The notes below the pieces were generated by a model. The model did not search any database. It was not told the origin of the DNA and saw only the letters and a list, made by a program, of their open reading frames with translations. A stretch of 64,000 nt of DNA from Candidatus Gastranaerophilales bacterium. GTDB lineage: Bacteria > Cyanobacteriota > Vampirovibrionia > Gastranaerophilales > Gastranaerophilaceae. Both the position numbers and the translations under genes were made by a program. The stretch's first letter is position 1. Each line of letters starts with the position of its first letter. Shown piece after piece: positions 62,824 through 64,000 of this stretch. The stretch is from contig CALVEA010000006.1 of the NCBI GenBank assembly GCA_944326455.1, forward strand, positions 38,521 through 102,520, read 5' to 3'.

Positions 62824-63897
62824 TTATTGTCGAAGACCAATATTAATTATCATAGTACACCTATCAAGCATAATTTCTTTCTGTATTTTCTGAACATTAG
62901 GACCTTTCTGATCATTTCCCAGGATCGTGTGTTCCCCGTCCAATGCTGCATAAAGATCACAGTCTTGTTTTCGGCAATGAAGAGTTGTTGCATTCCGGAA
63001 TATTTCAGCAGTTCCACTTGGACATCCAAATATAGGTTTTATAGGTTCTATAGGTCCAATAGGCGTTGGATCCGGTTCCGGCTGTGGCTCCGGCTCAGGT
63101 TCTGGTTCCGGTGCAGGAGGTGTCGGTTCCGGCTCAGGCTCAGGCTCAGGTTCAGGCTCAGGAGTTGGTTCAGGTTCTGTTGCAACAGGGGTTTCTACTA
63201 CATCCGGTTTTACTACCCATTCATCAGGTACGGCTGATAATAATGTCCCGGTTGGAGTTATATCTGTTTTTCTCCAATTCATACGATTTTCTAAATATGC
63301 CTGTCCCATCGGATCTGCTGCCATTACGTGCCCGTCTCCGGAGACTATTAACTTAAATCTGTCAGGATTCTTACATTTCTCCGCATTATATAAACAGTTG
63401 TTTCCTTCTTTTCCGTTTATATCAAAATATATATCTGATTGATATTTTGTCGGCATTGTAAGCTCTGTTCCTATTACAAACTGCATACCGTTTGCCATTG
63501 TAAATGACGGTGAATTAAATGTTGTGCTGTCTGAGTATGTTACTTTGGAGGTTGAACAAGAAGCATCACCCGTTGTTGCAAAGTTTAGTGCAAACAACTG
63601 GCAGAATTTTGCCGCATTTCCTCCGTAACTCTTTCCGGCTATTGTTACAGCACTCGTGTTAAACAAAGGTGCTTTTAAATAACTGTAGTTGGTTGAACCG
63701 TCATTAATCGGATACAATGCTTGGTTTGATGCCATTGACCGAACGGTATCAGTAACAGCATTAAAAGTCTTAACATACAAGGCTTTAGTACTATCGGGGC
63801 GGTATTTGTTAGCGAGCGGCAGTAAAATAGCGGCAAGAACACCGACAATACCGACGCAGATAAGTACTTCAGCCAAAGTGTAGCCTTTTTGTTTCAT
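62824..63897 (-). CDS. Type IV prepilin-like protein with Pro-Glu linker and Cys-rich tail
   Basis: A 357-residue prepilin-like protein. The leader cleavage site is Gly5-Tyr6 with TLAEV after it (Glu10 is the expected Glu5 of the mature pilin); Tyr instead of Phe at +1 is a variation. The N-terminal hydrophobic helix (about 6-27) is followed by a pilin-type globular domain (to about 230), a Pro-Glu repeat linker (about 235-290) and a C-terminal Cys-rich domain (about 295-357) with at least five Cys. It is probably a minor pilin or pseudopilin exported to the surface. The gene stands alone here. Confidence 0.85.
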   Translation of the reverse strand: MKQKGYTLAEVLICVGIVGVLAAILLPLANKYRPDSTKALYVKTFNAVTDTVRSMASNQALYPINDGSTNYSYLKAPLFNTSAVTIAGKSYGGNAAKFCQLFALNFATTGDASCSTSKVTYSDSTTFNSPSFTMANGMQFVIGTELTMPTKYQSDIYFDINGKEGNNCLYNAEKCKNPDRFKLIVSGDGHVMAADPMGQAYLENRMNWRKTDITPTGTLLSAVPDEWVVKPDVVETPVATEPEPTPEPEPEPEPEPEPTPPAPEPEPEPEPQPEPDPTPIGPIEPIKPIFGCPSGTAEIFRNATTLHCRKQDCDLYAALDGEHTILGNDQKGPNVQKIQKEIMLDRCTMIINIGLRQ

Positions 63898-64000
63898 ACT
63901 TTAGCTCCTGTTCTTTCCTGCAGCACCAACATCCCTAGGGGTCTGAAATGTAGTTTTTACACCTAGATAAGTCAATCCTGCAACATAATTACTATTGTGT

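Noticed and set aside
62761..63237. Plus-strand Arg-rich open frame
   Set aside because: It is the antisense of the Pro-Glu linker of the prepilin gene.

Overview
The window is an AT-rich bacterial chromosome segment with about 58 protein genes, one tRNA and several intergenic repeat tracts. The best fit is a Gram-negative, anaerobic, gut-type member of the Vampirovibrionia/Melainabacteria (Gastranaerophilales), a non-photosynthetic sister group of Cyanobacteria. The pointers are an AsmA-type envelope protein and a prepilin, an anaerobic ribonucleotide reductase activase, a fermentative decarboxylase/alcohol dehydrogenase pair, and several lineage-type proteins with a short Asn-rich N-terminus ending in Phe-polar-small. 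This placement is inference from gene content and was not tested phylogenetically.

Layout. At 0-15 kb, almost everything is on the minus strand: an ATPase-TPR protein, rsmG, an iron alcohol dehydrogenase, a pyruvate/2-oxo acid decarboxylase and gmk form one tight cluster. plsY, a family-4 uracil-DNA glycosylase, an acyl-CoA synthetase, nrdG and a very long tandem UvrD-type helicase follow. At 15-18 kb there is a winged-helix protein, a structured repeat, a HEPN-MNT toxin-antitoxin pair, panE and a CMP-sugar synthetase. At 18-26 kb there is a large AsmA-like protein, a 1 kb noncoding tract packed with repeats, a P-loop kinase resembling animal phosphomevalonate kinase, a membrane protein and a ClC transporter. 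At 26-34 kb is a minus-strand housekeeping run: secD-secF, dapA, panB-panC, a YvcK/CofD homologue and pxpA. At 34-41 kb are two HD-GYP-type proteins (one degenerate), a putative zinc peptidase, a two-component system with a third membrane gene, and lipA. At 41-50 kb are eda-kdgK-csaB, a CHASE2-adenylate cyclase with yidD, rimO, a small basic ORF, gltX and two small secreted YD-repeat proteins. At 50-64 kb are a multi-pass membrane protein, an rpoZ-like gene, map, tRNA-Glu, a serpin-like secreted protein, an aminotransferase, recJ, ctpA, an HNH protein, speB and a prepilin with a long Pro-Glu linker.

How it fits together. panE, panB and panC supply pantothenate; dapA leads to lysine and cell wall; lipA makes lipoate; speB makes putrescine. 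The decarboxylase and alcohol dehydrogenase would recycle NADH by making ethanol or fusel alcohols. HD-GYP, cyclase and two-component genes form a signalling group.

Most unusual signals: (1) the recurrent N-terminal Phe-[Lys/Gln/Asn/Arg]-[Gly/Ala/Ser] tag on otherwise unrelated proteins (HD-GYP, zinc peptidase, HNH nuclease, membrane proteins), which may be an undescribed sorting or modification signal; (2) a roughly 48-nt conserved hairpin core present twice, each in its own set of inverted or direct repeats; (3) octamer arrays and palindromic repeats at 21-22 kb; (4) a helicase made of a dead and a live copy in one chain.
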